IMG/VR virus record: IMGVR_UViG_3300025674_007494
Location: 1-33,913 of that record
Direction: 5' to 3' (one strand)
Length of the DNA stretch: 33,913 bases
Source of the DNA: a virus
In this document: positions 1-8,264 of the stretch, in pieces
Layout of the letters: every line of letters begins with the position of its first letter
How positions within the stretch are numbered: the first letter of the stretch is position 1
Program-made: the position numbers and the translations under genes
Notes under the pieces: model-generated
What the model saw: only the letters and a program-made list of their open reading frames with translations
Database searches by the model: none
Told to the model about the DNA's origin: nothing

Positions 1-597
1 AAATTCAGACATAGGATTAATAAAGTGGCCCTTAACTTCACCGTAAGCACAAATACCCATCATCTTACCGGCTAAGGATAATATACTTCTACTATTTGTA
101 GTTACCTCATTTAAACAACTTGATAGGAGTAAATACCCACCACCAAAATCACAATCAATCTTTTCTAAAAGTGAAAGATTATTATTTTCTATTTTATAAA
201 CATTAAAAAATCCATCATTACCTCCTCCATCGTAAGAAAATACAATACAGTTGTCAAAATTAGATTGATAATAGGCAACTAGAGCATGTGACTCATGATG
301 ATTTCCACTGCGGATAAACTCTTTACCATTAAAAATTTCTTTTAAAATTCCATGGTCTACGTGACCGTCAACCATTGTTATGACCTTATCATAATTATTA
401 TCAAAACCCCAATACTTTTCTGCAATATTCTGACATTCTTTTAGAATTTCTACCACTCGGTATCTTTCTAATTGTCTCATATCCATGTATCTATTTTTTG
501 TGATTCTTTCTATTTCTATTATTCTATAATCATTTTTTTCAGAATCATAGAAAGTGACATTAGAATCGTGACCTCCGTATATACTAACTGTTCTCAT
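1..597 (-). CDS. NodU/TobZ-type carbamoyltransferase, N-terminal part (3' end outside window)
   Basis: The first 199 codons of a gene that continues past the left edge. I translated it by hand from the ATG at 597-595. The start YGGHDSNVTFY, then NHHESHALVAYYQS (about residues 98-111), a SYDGGGNDGFF segment (about 121-131) and LAGKMMGICAYGE (about 175-187) follow the order of conserved blocks in the N-terminal ASKHA-like domain of NodU/CmcH/TobZ O-carbamoyltransferases, where the His-rich block binds metal. Members move a carbamoyl group from carbamoyl phosphate to a hydroxyl on a sugar, antibiotic or modified base. The start codon overlaps the stop of the upstream HtrL-like gene by one base (TAATG), so it is the last visible gene of the glycosyltransferase operon. 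The acceptor cannot be told: a sugar placed by the neighbouring transferases or a hydroxymethylated base are both possible. The C-terminal YrdC-like domain lies outside the window. Confidence 0.85.
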   Translation of the reverse strand, partial: MRTVSIYGGHDSNVTFYDSEKNDYRIIEIERITKNRYMDMRQLERYRVVEILKECQNIAEKYWGFDNNYDKVITMVDGHVDHGILKEIFNGKEFIRSGNHHESHALVAYYQSNFDNCIVFSYDGGGNDGFFNVYKIENNNLSLLEKIDCDFGGGYLLLSSCLNEVTTNSRSILSLAGKMMGICAYGEVKGHFINPMSEF

Positions 598-1379
598 TAA
601 TATGATAAATTTTTAAAAAGCGGTAATGGTCTGTTTTCGTCGAATAATTTTACGTCAAAAATTTCAGGAAATTCCTTAAACAATATAGCAAACATAAACT
701 GCTCATTATTTATACATTTATTTTTAACCATTGTACTTTCAAAATAAAAATTAACTTTATCAAAAAGAAAGTCAACTAGTTCTTTAGGCGTCCCAAATAA
801 ACCTCCAGCGATTACACTATTGTTGTCCCATATATATTCATCTATGGTTTTACTTGGTAGGTACGAATGAATATTTTTTTGTCCCTGAAGTAATATTTTA
901 TCCTTTAATACTTTTTCTTTGTTCGGCCACGGATTATCTAAGTTAACATCATAAAAAAATCTACTTAATCCGGCGTCCATCCAAAAATAGTAATCGGAAT
1001 TAAACTTATTAAATTCTTTAGCCCTTTTTATCCAACCAAACTTAGAGTACTGAATAATATTATACAAGTGATTAACACACTCAACTCTACTCGTGTCGGA
1101 CATTTTCTCTTTGTACAGACTACTGTTAATTGTTTTTTTTGAATAATCAGACCATTTAAAAAAGGGGCACTTAGACAAGTCCTCGACAATTATATTAGTT
1201 TCATTACTTACCCTTTCTTTAACTACAAAATCTAAAAATTTATCTTCTACGAATATGGTCATAGGGCAGTTTAACTTAAGAGTTTTTTTAAACCATGATA
1301 AGTATTGATTAATACTTCTACCATCGCCTATATTCTCACGATTTATGTCATATAATGCAGTTACAACCTCAAATTTCAT
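597..1379 (-). CDS. HtrL/YibB (WlaTC)-like protein, probable glycan-cluster enzyme
   Basis: The 260 aa product opens with VTALYDINRENIGDGRS, matching the VTAFYDI-R start of HtrL/YibB/WlaTC family proteins, and carries the family's SDYYFWMDAGLSRFF block (about residues 128-142) with D136 in a position like the Asp of a GT-A DXD-type motif. Family members sit in LPS-core and lipooligosaccharide gene clusters; their reaction is not established, although a glycosyltransferase role is usually assumed. It lies 3 nt downstream of the GT6 gene and overlaps the carbamoyltransferase start by one base, so it is translated as part of the same minus-strand operon. No signal peptide or membrane segment is seen. 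The family call is good; the function is inferred from fold-like motif and neighbours. Confidence 0.75.
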   Translation of the reverse strand: MKFEVVTALYDINRENIGDGRSINQYLSWFKKTLKLNCPMTIFVEDKFLDFVVKERVSNETNIIVEDLSKCPFFKWSDYSKKTINSSLYKEKMSDTSRVECVNHLYNIIQYSKFGWIKRAKEFNKFNSDYYFWMDAGLSRFFYDVNLDNPWPNKEKVLKDKILLQGQKNIHSYLPSKTIDEYIWDNNSVIAGGLFGTPKELVDFLFDKVNFYFESTMVKNKCINNEQFMFAILFKEFPEIFDVKLFDENRPLPLFKNLSY

Positions 1380-1382
1380 CCC

Positions 1383-2087
1383 TTAAGACCTAAGTTCTTC
1401 TTTATTCATAAATTTCCATTTGTCTACCTGTATCATTTTTTTCTCATTATAGTTTGGAAATGATTCAGGATATATATAGTCTTTTGAAAGGAATAGAGGT
1501 TTCTTATCTTTAAAAAACCAGTTTAAGGCAGATTCATCATGCCATTTAGGTATGATGTCTTTGTCTAAATCCTTATCAATCTTATCTTTTAGAACTTCAC
1601 ACATTTTGATAAAAACATCGCTTTTGCCACCATTAAAACATCCCTGATAGTACCTACCGTCATACCCAAAAGGAATATAAAATTCACTATTTTGATTTCT
1701 TTCATATGGTAATCTATCACCTAGCCATCCTGAATGAATCGGGTGGTCGGCACCAACTAAAAAATCATTTTCTTCATGTGGTATCACTTCATCTTTAATT
1801 TCTTTTAATACTTTCATATTAATGTTAAAGAAGTATATATAGTCATACTTTAATAATTCATCTTTTATTTTAGACATAAAATGAAATCTCATCATAGTGT
1901 CGTATGGCCATCCAAGTTTGTCTTGTTTTACTTGGGTAAGGTTATCTTTTTCTTCTAAAGATTTATCAGTAAAAACGAAAAACTGTTTTTCATGATTAGG
2001 TAAAAAAAGATTATTCACTGAATTATAAAACTCGTCGAAGAATATGTCGTACTTTCCTAGTGATATAGTAAAAATTGCTATCTTCAT
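1383..2087 (-). CDS. GT6 family glycosyltransferase with NXN motif
   Basis: The 234 aa product has the hallmarks of glycosyltransferase family 6 (the ABO / alpha-1,3-galactosyl- and N-acetylgalactosaminyltransferase family): FFVFTD near residues 36-41, GWPYDTMMRFHF (59-70), YIYFFNINM (83-91), YYQGCFNGGKSD (146-157) and WHDESALNWFF (182-192). Eukaryotic members have DXD at the 83-91 block; here it is N88-I-N90. From family knowledge, bacterial and phage GT6 proteins commonly carry NXN and do not need a metal ion. The likely reaction is retaining alpha-1,3 transfer of Gal or GalNAc from a UDP-sugar onto a terminal galactoside. The length fits the short, membrane-free bacterial/phage subgroup. 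Its ATG overlaps the stop of the upstream GT2 gene (ATGA). The acceptor is unknown. Confidence 0.85.
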   Translation of the reverse strand: MKIAIFTISLGKYDIFFDEFYNSVNNLFLPNHEKQFFVFTDKSLEEKDNLTQVKQDKLGWPYDTMMRFHFMSKIKDELLKYDYIYFFNINMKVLKEIKDEVIPHEENDFLVGADHPIHSGWLGDRLPYERNQNSEFYIPFGYDGRYYQGCFNGGKSDVFIKMCEVLKDKIDKDLDKDIIPKWHDESALNWFFKDKKPLFLSKDYIYPESFPNYNEKKMIQVDKWKFMNKEELRS

Positions 2088-2902
2088 ATTACTCTATTTT
2101 CTACAATTCTATTATTTAATATATAGTCAGAATGACGTTCCCATACTATTTTAGTGTTTTTATGGTTAGATTCATAGAACCAAGGTTTATGTCCTCCTCC
2201 GTTTTCATTGTGAGTTCCACCCCAAGAAAAATCACTTATAAAATCAATCCAATGGCACCCAACTACTTTACCCAATTTTTTATGCATTCTAAAACACAAA
2301 TCGTGGTCGTCCATATCTAATGGTGCAAATGCCTCGTCTAGATAATCTAAATCATATAAATCATCATGGTCTATGGCTAACGGACCCCTATTTACACATT
2401 CTCTAACCGCAAATGTGTCTCTATTTAAATTCCAAGGACGACCCGCATGGTCCACATGATTAATTATGTCACACCAACAGTCGTCTAAATTTTCTTTCAT
2501 TCCTAAATGAACACTATTCGGGTTAAATTCCCAGTTATGTGCACAATTTGCAGACACCGCAAAAACATCATCAAACTTCCTAAACGGGTTTGTTAATCTA
2601 ACATTCCATGCGTCTTCATTTATTAACATATCATCTTGGATAATAATCACATAGTCGTTTTCCGCTTGTTTTAATCCAATATTGTTTGCCTTAGTTTCAA
2701 AAACGTCATCGGCGTAATCTACCTTAATACTTAATTTTTTATTTTGTTTCACAAAATTATTTGTAATTTCTTCACTTTTGTCACTACACCCATCAAGTAC
2801 AACAATTAATTCATACTTACCTTTTGTGTGATTCTTAATTCTATTTAAACTATTCTCAAGTAAGAAATCTTTATTATGTACAGTTAATACTATTGAGTAC
2901 AT
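2084..2902 (-). CDS. GT2 family glycosyltransferase
   Basis: A 272 aa soluble GT-A fold glycosyltransferase. The start YSIVLTVHNKDFLLENSLN is the usual GT2 nucleotide-binding strand and helix, followed by YELIVVLDGCSDKSEE (D37) and YVIIIQDDM (D90, D91) in place of the DXD motif. YLDEAFAPLDMDDHDLCFRMHKKLG near residues 188-212 corresponds to the acceptor/catalytic ED-type region. No membrane helices are present, so it acts in the cytoplasm on a soluble acceptor, a lipid-linked sugar at the membrane face, a protein or DNA. It is 3 nt downstream of the bifunctional GT gene and overlaps the GT6 gene by 4 nt. Donor and acceptor cannot be read from the sequence. Confidence 0.8.
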   Translation of the reverse strand: MYSIVLTVHNKDFLLENSLNRIKNHTKGKYELIVVLDGCSDKSEEITNNFVKQNKKLSIKVDYADDVFETKANNIGLKQAENDYVIIIQDDMLINEDAWNVRLTNPFRKFDDVFAVSANCAHNWEFNPNSVHLGMKENLDDCWCDIINHVDHAGRPWNLNRDTFAVRECVNRGPLAIDHDDLYDLDYLDEAFAPLDMDDHDLCFRMHKKLGKVVGCHWIDFISDFSWGGTHNENGGGHKPWFYESNHKNTKIVWERHSDYILNNRIVENRVI

Positions 2903-2905
2903 TTT

Positions 2906-4756
2906 TTATAAATTTAATATGTTTATCCATTTTTCAAGTATCTCGTTGTTAGTTAACTCAGAAACTTTATGGTTTGTTTCTGAGTTACCATAAAACTTTG
3001 TATTAGTTAAATAACATTCGTCTTTTACTAAACAAGCAACCTCACCCTTAGAAGAGTGATATACTCTACCTATAGAATTATACATATCTTGTTTATTATC
3101 TGTATAGTCCATCAAAACAACTTTATCAGATAAAAGAGGTTTAACAAAAGAATTAAAATAATTAATATCATTAATTCTTCCGTATAATAAAACTTTTTCA
3201 CAATTATCCTCAAGAGCCCTATTAATAGAAACATGGGTTTGCTTACGGTCTTCAATAGCTCCAATGATACCCGCAATCATATCCCTATCTGTTTTTTCTA
3301 TTGGGTATAACTTCTCTTTAAGGTTTGGTATTATCTCATATTCACCTTCGTAATCAGAATGGTATTTTCTATGGTCGTCATGTAAAAACACCACACTATC
3401 CCAATGAGTTGGTATTTGAGAGGGTCTAAACCACCACTTTTCATGAGAAGATAAAACAACTTTTTCAACCTCAGGTCTGGTACCTAAATTTATTGCGTGA
3501 GTGATAACTTTATCAGATTTATTAAATTTTAAATTATCTAATAAATCTGATTTACATAATTTAAGATGATAATCATGTGGACCATACATGGTACAGTCAA
3601 TACCATTATCGTTAAAAAAGTTTACTAAATTACTTAATGCGGTAGTTGACCCACCTTTATCTGAATACCCTGTTACTATTTTTACAACATCATTTTTAAC
3701 ATCTCCATTAATAAAATCAAATATATTTTCAGTGTTTAAGATTTTTACTTTATTTATTGAACGGTGTTTTGAGTTGTTATTTTCTATTGATATATGTGGT
3801 GTATTCCCGTATATATATTTTATTTTATTGGAGAGTATTTCTGAGTCTGATATGATTAAATCATAACTAATATTACAGGACATATAATATCTATCCTTAA
3901 CTGACTTTCTGTTTCCTTGTGGAGTAGATAATTCTAAGACCCCGTCTCCAACAATAATACAAGGTAATTTTTTACTGTTGGTGACGTCTTTTTCATTAAT
4001 AATAGTACTATTAAAATTACTTATTAATTTTAAGGTTTCTTTATTCATATCTTTATTTAAACAAAGTATATTAACTAAATCCCCTTGTTTTCTTATCACT
4101 TTTTTAGGTAATAAATCCTTATACTTTTCCGCGAATTCTCTTCTGTTATTATCCCACTCTTGATTGGTTTGACCGATAGACTTATGTGTTAATCTAACAT
4201 CATACATAACACCAATTTTAACATCAGATAAAAAGTTCCTGAAAGAAAATGAAACATCATATAAATGAAACCCTTTAACGGATTCATCAAAATTGTGTTT
4301 TATTCTATTTTTTGATAGAGAAATAAAAACCCCGTCAACAATAACCGTTTCATCAAGTTTATTACCTAAACTATTTGAGTATTTTGACTCCCATTTTTTA
4401 CCGTTATGTTCGTGGTTGACAATACCTTTCATTTTTGTTTTATCTTCCCACCACATTCCTGACTTTGGTAATGAAACACTCCCCGCGACACCTATAATAC
4501 CATACTCTTCATTTCTATTAAAATGTTTAATTATTTTACTACCCCATCCTTTTTTATCGAAGTAAATATCATCATGGCATAGGACAACAATATCATTAGA
4601 TGACTTATCTAAAATAAAATTATATGCCTCAGAAAGAGAGTGAGTACCTTTATTTACAAAAGGTATAATCTCTATGTTTTTAGGACCACAAGTTTTTTTT
4701 ATATGGTCAATAAAAGAGTTGTCTATTTCTTTCGTACTAAACCCTATTGTAATCAT
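2906..4756 (-). CDS. Two-domain glycosyltransferase (GT2-like plus GT4/GT-B-like)
   Basis: The 616 aa product appears to be a fusion. Residues about 1-220 look like a GT2-type domain: ITIGFSTKEID start, SEAYNFILDKSSNDIVVLCHDDIYF with H61-D62-D63 as the metal/nucleotide motif, and FHLYDVSFSF further on. Residues about 355-616 resemble a GT-B (GT4-like) domain: VKIVTGYSDKGGSTTALSNL is the typical N-terminal glycine-rich start, and IAGIIGAIEDRKQTHVSINRAL and KVLLYGRIND are the C-terminal Rossmann strands. The middle (about 220-350) is unassigned. It starts on the last base of the dUTPase stop (TAATG). Such a protein could add two sugars in sequence or act as transferase plus scaffold. The acceptor is unknown. 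The GT2 part is more certain than the GT4 part. Confidence 0.7.
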   Translation of the reverse strand: MITIGFSTKEIDNSFIDHIKKTCGPKNIEIIPFVNKGTHSLSEAYNFILDKSSNDIVVLCHDDIYFDKKGWGSKIIKHFNRNEEYGIIGVAGSVSLPKSGMWWEDKTKMKGIVNHEHNGKKWESKYSNSLGNKLDETVIVDGVFISLSKNRIKHNFDESVKGFHLYDVSFSFRNFLSDVKIGVMYDVRLTHKSIGQTNQEWDNNRREFAEKYKDLLPKKVIRKQGDLVNILCLNKDMNKETLKLISNFNSTIINEKDVTNSKKLPCIIVGDGVLELSTPQGNRKSVKDRYYMSCNISYDLIISDSEILSNKIKYIYGNTPHISIENNNSKHRSINKVKILNTENIFDFINGDVKNDVVKIVTGYSDKGGSTTALSNLVNFFNDNGIDCTMYGPHDYHLKLCKSDLLDNLKFNKSDKVITHAINLGTRPEVEKVVLSSHEKWWFRPSQIPTHWDSVVFLHDDHRKYHSDYEGEYEIIPNLKEKLYPIEKTDRDMIAGIIGAIEDRKQTHVSINRALEDNCEKVLLYGRINDINYFNSFVKPLLSDKVVLMDYTDNKQDMYNSIGRVYHSSKGEVACLVKDECYLTNTKFYGNSETNHKVSELTNNEILEKWINILNL

Positions 4757-5355
4757 TAGTTTCCTGTTGAACCAAACCCATTTGCGTTTCTATCCTTTTC
4801 CTTTAGACTGTCTACTTTATTAAAAATTACGTGTCTACCTTGTGTTACAGGACATATAACAGCCTGAGCAATTTTATCACCCACTTCTATTTTTTGAGTT
4901 TGGTTACTCAAGTTTATAACAATGACTTTTATTTCACCCGTGTATCCATAATCAACGGTACCTGGTGTGTTTAATACAGTTAACCCTCTTTTTATTGCCA
5001 AACCACTTTTTGGTCTAACTTGTATCTCAGTATTTTCAGGTACATCTAGGAATATACCTGTCGGTATTAATGCTCTCTCTAAGGGGTCTAAAGATATAGA
5101 TTCATTAGCCCTAAGGTCAAAACCTGAGTCAGTACCATAAGCATACTCTGGTTCACTATTATTAGAATTATTTACATAATTTAATTTAATAGGTTTTATT
5201 AGTGACGACTCAAAACTACTTTCAAGTTCGTCAATATTAACACCAATACTTTCTAACATTTTTTCAGGGTCTGAAAAATTAATTCCTGTTAGTTTTGTTT
5301 CTAACTCCTTTAACGTTTTTAAACTATCTTTAAATTGATTAATTTTACCTATCAT
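4756..5355 (-). CDS. dut: dUTP diphosphatase (dUTPase) with N-terminal extension
   Basis: All five motifs of the trimeric dUTPase family are in place: motif 1 YGTDSGFDLRA (residues 73-83), motif 2 RPKSGLAIKRG (114-124), motif 3 GTVDYGYTGEI (132-142), motif 4 GDKIAQAVICP (159-169) and motif 5 NGFGSTG at the C-terminus (192-198). It hydrolyses dUTP to dUMP and pyrophosphate, keeping uracil out of the phage DNA and feeding dTMP synthesis. Residues 1-55 are an acidic, helical-looking extension absent from typical 140-150 aa enzymes. The gene starts 1 nt after the exonuclease stop codon and abuts the two-domain GT gene, so nucleotide metabolism and glycan genes share one transcript. Confidence 0.95.
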   Translation of the reverse strand: MIGKINQFKDSLKTLKELETKLTGINFSDPEKMLESIGVNIDELESSFESSLIKPIKLNYVNNSNNSEPEYAYGTDSGFDLRANESISLDPLERALIPTGIFLDVPENTEIQVRPKSGLAIKRGLTVLNTPGTVDYGYTGEIKVIVINLSNQTQKIEVGDKIAQAVICPVTQGRHVIFNKVDSLKEKDRNANGFGSTGN

Positions 5356-5356
5356 A

Positions 5357-6058
5357 TCATTTTAATTTATAAATTTTATTCATAACATCCACCAATACTT
5401 TTACGTCCCTTTCACAATAGTCAGCAATGGGTTGTAATCCATTAGAATTCCAATACGTATCATGTACTAAATTACCTGAAACCTCTCCAGTCTTAGGACT
5501 TTGGACATCTAAAGCAACACACATTAGGTCTAATGATGCTGGTGAATTAAAAGAACCAAACTGCCAAAACTCTTTTGTGTCGACTGCTTTTAAATCCCAT
5601 GGTTTAGTACCTAATGAAGGTAAGATTTTAGGTGGTTTTATTCCGTTTACTACAAATCTTTTAGACAACATTGGCATATCAAATCCTTTGATGTTATGTC
5701 CACATAGATAAAAGTCTAATTTTAATACTTTATTTAGTAGTTCTTTAACACCCTCTAAAAGTTTCTTCTCATCATCATCAGCAAATGTTGTTGTGTGTAT
5801 CTCACCTTTTGGTGTTACGAATGAGAATGACGCTACGATAATTTTAGCAAAGTCTGAAACTAAAGCGGCATGATTGGTAAATATCTCATCCAACGACTTG
5901 CCCTCATCTTCAGGGTAACGTTTCTCAAACCAGTTGCGATAACTTTCAAACAACCTACCCATTTCAGGGTTTTTTTGATTTAATGTAGTGTAATCCTTTT
6001 CAACACCAACTGTTTCTAAATCAAAAAATAATAATTTATTTAATGGTACATCTATCAT
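5357..6058 (-). CDS. DEDDy 3'-5' exonuclease (PolB-exo / DexA-like)
   Basis: The 233 aa product is a stand-alone exonuclease of the DnaQ-like superfamily. Exo I is FFDLETVG (D13, E15), Exo II is CGHNIKGFDMPML (D127) and Exo III is ADYCERDVKVL (Y214, D218), giving the Y-x3-D arrangement of the DEDDy subgroup, as in the exonuclease domains of family B polymerases and phage DexA. The expected activity is metal-dependent removal of nucleotides from 3' ends, for proofreading, repair or degradation of host DNA. Its ATG overlaps the stop of the upstream GT4 gene by 4 nt. There is no polymerase domain. Which of these roles applies cannot be decided from sequence. Confidence 0.88.
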   Translation of the reverse strand: MIDVPLNKLLFFDLETVGVEKDYTTLNQKNPEMGRLFESYRNWFEKRYPEDEGKSLDEIFTNHAALVSDFAKIIVASFSFVTPKGEIHTTTFADDDEKKLLEGVKELLNKVLKLDFYLCGHNIKGFDMPMLSKRFVVNGIKPPKILPSLGTKPWDLKAVDTKEFWQFGSFNSPASLDLMCVALDVQSPKTGEVSGNLVHDTYWNSNGLQPIADYCERDVKVLVDVMNKIYKLK

Positions 6059-7266
6059 TTTATTAAAGATTTGTAAAATTCTGAACGATTTTTAGTTACA
6101 GTACCTAAATCATAAGTACCATTAACTGTTTCGTATAACCTCTCTCCTAAGTCTTCAACAAAAGAAGGATTCTTTATAAGTTTTTTCATATATTTGGCCC
6201 AATCCCCATTATTTCTACTTTTGTTAACTAATAATGCGTTACCATTAGTAAAACTACCTTTATCTAATGCGTGATTCAAATCGATGGTATAGGGACCAAT
6301 GTCAGAAGCAATTATTGCTTTTTTATAAAAACCCGCCTCGATGACCTTTAGTTGTGATTTCATCCTATTAAAAATGTGGTCTTTAATAGGTGAGAGAGAT
6401 ACGTCAAACTTTGCATAATTTTTAGCGTATGAGTTGATTGGTTGTGTCCATACTCTGTGATAAAACGCGTCTTTTTTATCATAGTCTCTTTGTTCGAACT
6501 TATCTAAAAAGTTTTTTTGTTCTTGTGTAACTAACTTGTAGTTATTAGTAAAAATCTTTTCATAGGACACCCATACAGTCTCTTCTGGTTTAATAGGTCT
6601 TTGTTTTTGTTCGCCAGTTTCTTTATTTATTTCAGTCACATTACCTCTTGTATCGAAACCACACAAAAATAACTGATATTCATCCTTTAAGTCTATTAGT
6701 TTAGATGTTACACCATTTAATAACATTAAGTCGTGTAAATGGGATGAACCACCCAACCACCCAAACCTAAGTTTATCTGAGGGTAATGTTTTTTCTTTAA
6801 ATTGTGGTTCGTCTTTATCTATTGCATTTGGTAGTACAACGACATTTTTATTATATTTACTAATTTCTTCTGCAAATAGTTTAGTCGTAGTTGTTACATA
6901 ATCCGCCTCTTTTATATTATTTAATATTTTTTCATGTAATTTGTTACTAATGACTAACTGATGTGCAGGATGTTCCTTAGTCGGTAACCAGTAATCGTCT
7001 AAGTCGGCTATGGTAATAATACCCATAGACTTTAATTTCTTAACTAAATTTACTGAAAAATCATAGTCTCTCCCTATTGCCCTATGAAAATGTACAATCT
7101 GATATTTTTTCCAATAATTATCGTCATTGACTTTCGGTTCATAGTCAATATCCACATGGAATTCATCTGAGTAATTATTTTGTAGGTAGATATGTGGGTC
7201 TACAGACCTAAACTTACCAACTCCTGTTCGGTCTGATGGTAATACTAAAACATTAATTTTTGACAT
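6055..7266 (-). CDS. GT4-like glycosyltransferase
   Basis: The 403 aa product looks like a GT-B fold transferase. INVLVLPSDRTGVGKFRSVDP opens the N-terminal Rossmann domain; YQIVHFHRAIG and ITIADLDDYW follow; KYNKNVVVLPNAIDKD is the inter-domain strand typical of GT4; RFGWLGGSSHLHD starts the C-terminal domain; and KVIEAGFYKKAIIASDIGPY fits the E-x7-E-type donor-binding region. An insertion around residues 215-265 (including EINKETGEQKQRPIKPEE) is unusual. It starts 49 nt downstream of the 7316-7873 gene, the largest gap in this operon, so an internal promoter may lie there, but I could not identify one. Donor and acceptor unknown. Confidence 0.75.
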   Translation of the reverse strand: MSKINVLVLPSDRTGVGKFRSVDPHIYLQNNYSDEFHVDIDYEPKVNDDNYWKKYQIVHFHRAIGRDYDFSVNLVKKLKSMGIITIADLDDYWLPTKEHPAHQLVISNKLHEKILNNIKEADYVTTTTKLFAEEISKYNKNVVVLPNAIDKDEPQFKEKTLPSDKLRFGWLGGSSHLHDLMLLNGVTSKLIDLKDEYQLFLCGFDTRGNVTEINKETGEQKQRPIKPEETVWVSYEKIFTNNYKLVTQEQKNFLDKFEQRDYDKKDAFYHRVWTQPINSYAKNYAKFDVSLSPIKDHIFNRMKSQLKVIEAGFYKKAIIASDIGPYTIDLNHALDKGSFTNGNALLVNKSRNNGDWAKYMKKLIKNPSFVEDLGERLYETVNGTYDLGTVTKNRSEFYKSLIK

Positions 7267-7315
7267 ACTTATTCTGTTTAGAAAAAGTATATGAAAAAAT
7301 TTCTAATAAGAAAAG

Positions 7316-7873
7316 TTATTGTTTTATTTTTTTAATTTTTAAAACTTTACCCTCAAATATATGTTTACCAACTCTTAATGAGAGTACCTCGTTCGTGTTT
7401 TGTGTATTTTCAGATAATAATCCCGCGTTTTGTAATTCTTCTTTTACTACATCTCTTACGGTGTCTCTAACAACATCTCTTATCATCTGTTTTAAATCGT
7501 TATTAACTGTGTTGTTAGATTCTTTTATTGTTTTTTGAGTTTTTTGGTCACTTTTCATAAGCCTAGCCGCTCCTTCAACGATTTCATTCGATAGTGTCGG
7601 TCCATTTAGGCTAGGTTGTACAATAGGGTTTTCTATCATTAATTTTTTTATCTCGTCAGGAAGTTTTGAGTTTAATACCGCCTCTTGATTTATTGGCTTA
7701 GTGGAAATGGTTTCTTGTACACTTGGTTGTTGTACCATATCTTGTGGTATATTATAATTTGCGTTAACATTTTCTATAATTGGTAAACTTTCTGAAGATT
7801 GTCCTCTAGGGACCTCATTATGTTTATCCATAATTTTTTTAGAAATTGCCAATTTTTGCATTAAATCACTCAT
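7316..7873 (-). CDS. Conserved-looking phage protein of unknown function
   Basis: I do not recognise a domain. The 185 aa product has an N-terminal helical segment (SDLMQKLAISKKIMDKH), a long middle rich in Gln, Asn, Pro and Ser that is likely disordered, an amphipathic charged helix (about residues 125-150, MIRDVVRDTVRDVVKEEL) with a coiled-coil look, and a compact basic C-terminus, LSLRVGKHIFEGKVLKIKKIK. The layout of helix, linker, coiled coil and small beta tail would suit an assembly or scaffold-like protein, but that is only a guess. It overlaps the upstream WYL-like gene by 8 nt, which implies coupled translation. Confidence 0.6.
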   Translation of the reverse strand: MSDLMQKLAISKKIMDKHNEVPRGQSSESLPIIENVNANYNIPQDMVQQPSVQETISTKPINQEAVLNSKLPDEIKKLMIENPIVQPSLNGPTLSNEIVEGAARLMKSDQKTQKTIKESNNTVNNDLKQMIRDVVRDTVRDVVKEELQNAGLLSENTQNTNEVLSLRVGKHIFEGKVLKIKKIKQ

Positions 7874-8264
7874 CTGTTTCTGTGTTAAATTCTGCGTTTA
7901 AAAGTACTCTAGTCATACTTTTGTCTCCGTTTGGATTATAACCAGGTCTCATTTCAGTAAAGTTATTAGTAGTTGGTTGATAAGTAAATATTTTATCGAC
8001 CCTGAACATCCTCCATCCTGGTAACGGTTTTTCTCCTGTAGTATTAGTGTGTGATGCTCCGTCTATATCCCACGCTCTTAATACTAAATTACCCGACTTA
8101 CTATATCCAACACAAACAGGTTCAATTCTACGATAACCTTTACCACCTGGAATATCTCCATCATAATATATAGTCATGACAATTTTTTTCTTTATCGAGT
8201 CTTGAATATCCCCCAATGAAGCAACTTCGTTTAATAAAGATTTAAATGTCGTTAATAATTTCAT
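7866..8264 (-). CDS. Small WYL-domain-like protein
   Basis: The 132 aa product has the pattern of a WYL-type beta-barrel: a helical start, then YYDGDIPGGKGYRRIEPVCVGYSKSGNLVLRAWDIDGASHT (about residues 34-73) and GWRMFRVDKIFTYQPT (about 83-98), the latter matching the end of WYL domains where a W/F-x-L-D-R-I segment closes the fold. WYL domains bind nucleic acid or small ligands and are found in regulators of defence and DNA-damage responses. No DNA-binding helix-turn-helix accompanies it here, so it may be a stand-alone sensor or a subunit. It overlaps both neighbours. The domain call is by pattern only. Confidence 0.5.
   Translation of the reverse strand: MKLLTTFKSLLNEVASLGDIQDSIKKKIVMTIYYDGDIPGGKGYRRIEPVCVGYSKSGNLVLRAWDIDGASHTNTTGEKPLPGWRMFRVDKIFTYQPTTNNFTEMRPGYNPNGDKSMTRVLLNAEFNTETDE

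Noticed and set aside
7267-7315. Possible internal promoter before the GT4-like gene
   Set aside because: The minus strand has TACTTTTT with TTTT about 20 nt upstream, but neither the TTTG nor the TATTTAT element is present.
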